From assembly GCF_004535825.1 (NCBI RefSeq), contig NZ_SGVY01000046.1, forward strand, positions 1 through 32,569: a stretch of DNA of 32,569 nt, written 5' to 3'. The stretch comes from Segatella hominis. GTDB lineage: Bacteria > Bacteroidota > Bacteroidia > Bacteroidales > Bacteroidaceae. Position numbers and translations under genes: made by a program. This document shows, in pieces, positions 31,101 through 32,569 of this stretch (the stretch's first letter is position 1; every line of letters begins with the position of its first letter). The notes beneath the pieces were generated by a model. It saw nothing but the letters and a program-made list of their open reading frames with translations, was not told the origin of the DNA and made no database searches.

Positions 31101-32569
31101 TTGGCTCGTATTGGTCATTCTTGTTGAACACAACATCCTTCAATGCCGTACATCCTTGGTATGTATTATTTCCTAAAAGAGAAAGTTGACCAGGAAAATT
31201 GACCTCAGGTAAGGCTACACAATCTTTGAATGAGGCATTGTTAATTTTTAGTTCATGATCAGATGCCTCTTGAAAAGATGTTGAAGCAAGTACTTGACAA
31301 TTAGCAAAAGCATAATTGTCTATAGTTGCAAGTGAAGCTGGAAAAGAGATATTTGGCAATTTGACACAATTAGCAAATGCATAATCATTGATATCTTGGA
31401 GCGCATTACCTAATACAACATTAGACAAATTGCTACATCCATCACAAAGATGATTATACACGAATGTTACCTTTGGTCCAACTGTTACTCTTGCAAGAGT
31501 CGTACTATTGACAAATGGAGCGGACGCTCTCGTTTCACTATTCCAAGTTCTATCTCCGACTTTCTTATATATACTAACAGAACCTGAATAATCATATTTC
31601 AAGTTTCTTCCTAAGTACAATGTCTTAATAGGACAGTCATAAAAGTAGTCATATTTTCGATCCCCATATCGCTCACGATCATAAGAATATGAGATATTGG
31701 AAAGCATATCGTCAATCTTGCGACTTTGAGTTTTTTTTGTATCAATCGTCAAGATGCCATCTCCATCCTTGAATCTCAAAGTTGAAGTATTAGTACAACC
31801 ATAGAAACTATTGGTTCCGATAGTCTGTACGGTTCCTGGGATAACGAAGCTTCTTACGCCTGAGTTGTTCCAGAATACCTCGTTGCCGATGGTTTCCAAT
31901 CCTTCCCTCATCGTAACGACTGCAATAGTGGAGTCGTTGTAGAACGCTTGGTCACCAATAGATTTCACCGTCGCAGGAAGATTCATCTCAGAAAGAGCTA
32001 TACAATTTTTGAAAGCACGTTCTGGCACAGAAGTCAAAGACTGACCTAACTTTGCATTAGTCAACTTTCGACATCCTTCAAAAGCACTTCCACCCATGGT
32101 CGTAAATTTATCAGGCAGAACTAATGCTGTAAAAGACCCACAATCAAAGAAAGAGTAATCTCCTACAGATTTCAATCCTTGACCTACTGTAATTTCCGTA
32201 ACACTTGAACAATAAGCAAACGCACGACTTCCAATCTCTGTCGTTGCATCAGGAAAAGTCAATTTTGTTACATTCGTGCAATTTTGGAAAGCACAATCAC
32301 CTACGGTCTCCAAAGCTTGACCTAAGTTAAGTGTTGTCAACTTCGAACATTCTTCGAAAGCAGAACGTCCAATCTCCTTTACCTTTGGCAATTCCGTTAT
32401 TGTGATAGCTGCATTTTTATAGAATAAGTAAGGAGCTATCTTTGTTACAGATGGAGAAATCGTAATCTTTGCCAACTTAGGTTGGTTATAGAAAGCGGAA
32501 TAACCATAATATTGAGGATTAGCCTCAAAAGAATAGTCCACATTCTCTAAATAAGTTATATTGCGGCCG
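28177..32569 (-). CDS. BspA-like LRR_5 surface protein with BIG2 and dockerin modules (N-terminus outside window)
   Basis: The frame is open to the right edge, so the N-terminus and signal peptide are missing; a GTG at 32541 is internal. The first about 1000 visible residues are LRR_5/BspA repeats of about 23 residues (IGDYAFSECTSLDNVTFP type). Two BIG2 domains follow (VDWKSDDETVASVSADGVV and IWSSTNEDVAKVSEDGVI). Then a dockerin-like pair of calcium loops (DSNDDDEINIVD and DVNSDDHISISD, encoded about 28876-29012), a beta-sandwich resembling a cohesin (VALQADITLPVNV), and a C-terminal tail IYIYTTSGILVKTF...AGAYLVKMNGQVVKITVK resembling a T9SS sorting domain. Likely a surface protein for adhesion or complex assembly; the ligand is unknown. 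It is upstream of the MBG protein in one operon. Confidence 0.9.
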   Translation of the reverse strand, partial: GRNITYLENVDYSFEANPQYYGYSAFYNQPKLAKITISPSVTKIAPYLFYKNAAITITELPKVKEIGRSAFEECSKLTTLNLGQALETVGDCAFQNCTNVTKLTFPDATTEIGSRAFAYCSSVTEITVGQGLKSVGDYSFFDCGSFTALVLPDKFTTMGGSAFEGCRKLTNAKLGQSLTSVPERAFKNCIALSEMNLPATVKSIGDQAFYNDSTIAVVTMREGLETIGNEVFWNNSGVRSFVIPGTVQTIGTNSFYGCTNTSTLRFKDGDGILTIDTKKTQSRKIDDMLSNISYSYDRERYGDRKYDYFYDCPIKTLYLGRNLKYDYSGSVSIYKKVGDRTWNSETRASAPFVNSTTLARVTVGPKVTFVYNHLCDGCSNLSNVVLGNALQDINDYAFANCVKLPNISFPASLATIDNYAFANCQVLASTSFQEASDHELKINNASFKDCVALPEVNFPGQLSLLGNNTYQGCTALKDVVFNKNDQYEPTLTIGNYTFAQCSLINALSFPGRLKSIGDYTFSDCTYLTNLTFEDSNEAVTLGSGATGETDRRYMLPLFGNSNLSSLYMGRNVDYTADKDYSYSPFYNQQFLTDVRFSQAGTVTYCKDYLLYKVNNCESLILPESLTTIGNWTFRGMSKLGGIVIPNAVTTIGTYAFADDIALESAKLSTSCPWLKEGLFSECGKLQAITIPMVVNKMDTQMFTNCTSLATVTFDDDKDLIEMAYGSSDANNGLFRDCPVETLYLGRWLSYNTEVPSRSPFYSIAELKNLTLGKYLKVVDKYMFSYCTGLENVYVPDNITSINMWGFRGCSALKSVRFSENLSQIGDYGFSECTSLDNVTFPASMTSTSDNSFSNCSSLRNLDLGKNLLVIGPSAFENDSILSEVNIPETVYGLGVGAFKSCVSIPYVKIPKGDLTTVSKESFKGCNGIEWISLSENITSLGENAFEGCTGIKYVKSYAMTPPEGLVNFPSDVETNGTLFVPEDNDEYPDVLGDYQYSPTWENWGTFKRITENTLLSSLTLNQSDAHLKASETLALAATVGPDEATNKKVDWKSDDETVASVSADGVVTAHKVGQTSIHAIANDGGGAKATCTITVDPTMVSSITLSQESLKIRKNHTAQLSAIVAPTDATNASFIWSSTNEDVAKVSEDGVISAITPGDAVIKATSQDGSQVEASCQVKVLPVLKGDSNDDDEINIVDAVNTVNYIFNKVTGTFAFEAADVNSDDHISISDVTGTTDLIMQQVLQVKEQVAMAKGYGVSAMDDASSSDRSLDCLVLSQQDKSNIDIALVNNSNFVALQADITLPVNVNDVDVKLSGVMATTHQLSYSKLNAHTLRVVVYSLSNSTFMDGQPIFCLSSKKNLDAKSIGVTNAIGSDVEAKGYRLTSRNNEVTSIDGIGVDGTSVKVVADGLMFTGLKGTPIYIYTTSGILVKTFSLASETSKIALQAGAYLVKMNGQVVKITVK

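Noticed and set aside
28177-32541. GTG at 32541 as the true start of the LRR protein
   Set aside because: The frame stays open to the window edge and the upstream codons (GRNITYLENVDYS) match an internal repeat motif, so the gene continues beyond the window.

Overview
The window looks like a chromosomal segment of a gut or oral Bacteroidales bacterium, most likely Prevotellaceae (Prevotella/Segatella type). The evidence is the Bacteroidetes promoter signature (-7 box TAnnTTTG, often with TTG/TTTG 19 bases upstream), few Shine-Dalgarno sites, a PorQ homologue of the type IX secretion system, a HU / smalltalk / amidase trio, a UpxY-type NusG paralogue, and giant BspA-like leucine-rich-repeat surface proteins. 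The species call is inference.

Left part (1-3508): the end of a HU-like gene, a 46-residue smalltalk protein and an N-acetylmuramoyl-L-alanine amidase run on the + strand. They meet tail to tail with a 529-residue NusG/UpxY-like antiterminator on the - strand. About 300 bases upstream of that gene lies a 193-bp segment bounded by perfect 19-bp inverted repeats. It carries a clear promoter that points away from the gene. This reads as a phase-variable invertible promoter caught in the OFF orientation, and it is the most interesting structure in the window. A possible small RNA and a bidirectional terminator follow.

Core part (3509-19600): an Lrp/AsnC regulator; an energy-transduction operon (ExbB, a four-helix membrane protein, two ExbD) preceded by tRNA-Ser(GGA); then TatD, an unknown protein, a polyprenyl diphosphate synthase and TonB, all on the - strand. 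ExbB, ExbD and TonB together supply the proton-motive machinery for TonB-dependent transport. Divergent from tonB are porQ and cmk (+). Convergent to these is a - strand operon of a giant alpha-2-macroglobulin-like protein, a DUF1573 protein and IspH. A second small-RNA candidate sits between cmk and ispH.

Accessory part (19601-22904): a 36-residue ORF, a putative lipoprotein, an AAA+ ATPase with a PD-(D/E)XK-like tail, and the decayed remnant of a second ATPase of the same family, tail to tail with the first. Promoters here carry dyad-symmetric elements overlapping the -33 position; the lipoprotein and ATPase promoters are near copies of each other. The remnant keeps its promoter and two tandem dyad units. 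A five-copy, roughly 32-bp-phased repeat array follows.

Right part (22905-32569): two very large secreted proteins in one - strand operon. One is a 1753-residue protein with cohesin-like, BIG2, MBG, CHB_HEX and LRR_5 modules, including 3.5 near-identical 468-bp tandem units. The other is an LRR_5/BIG2/dockerin protein whose N-terminus lies outside the window. Both end in sorting-domain-like tails, consistent with type IX export.
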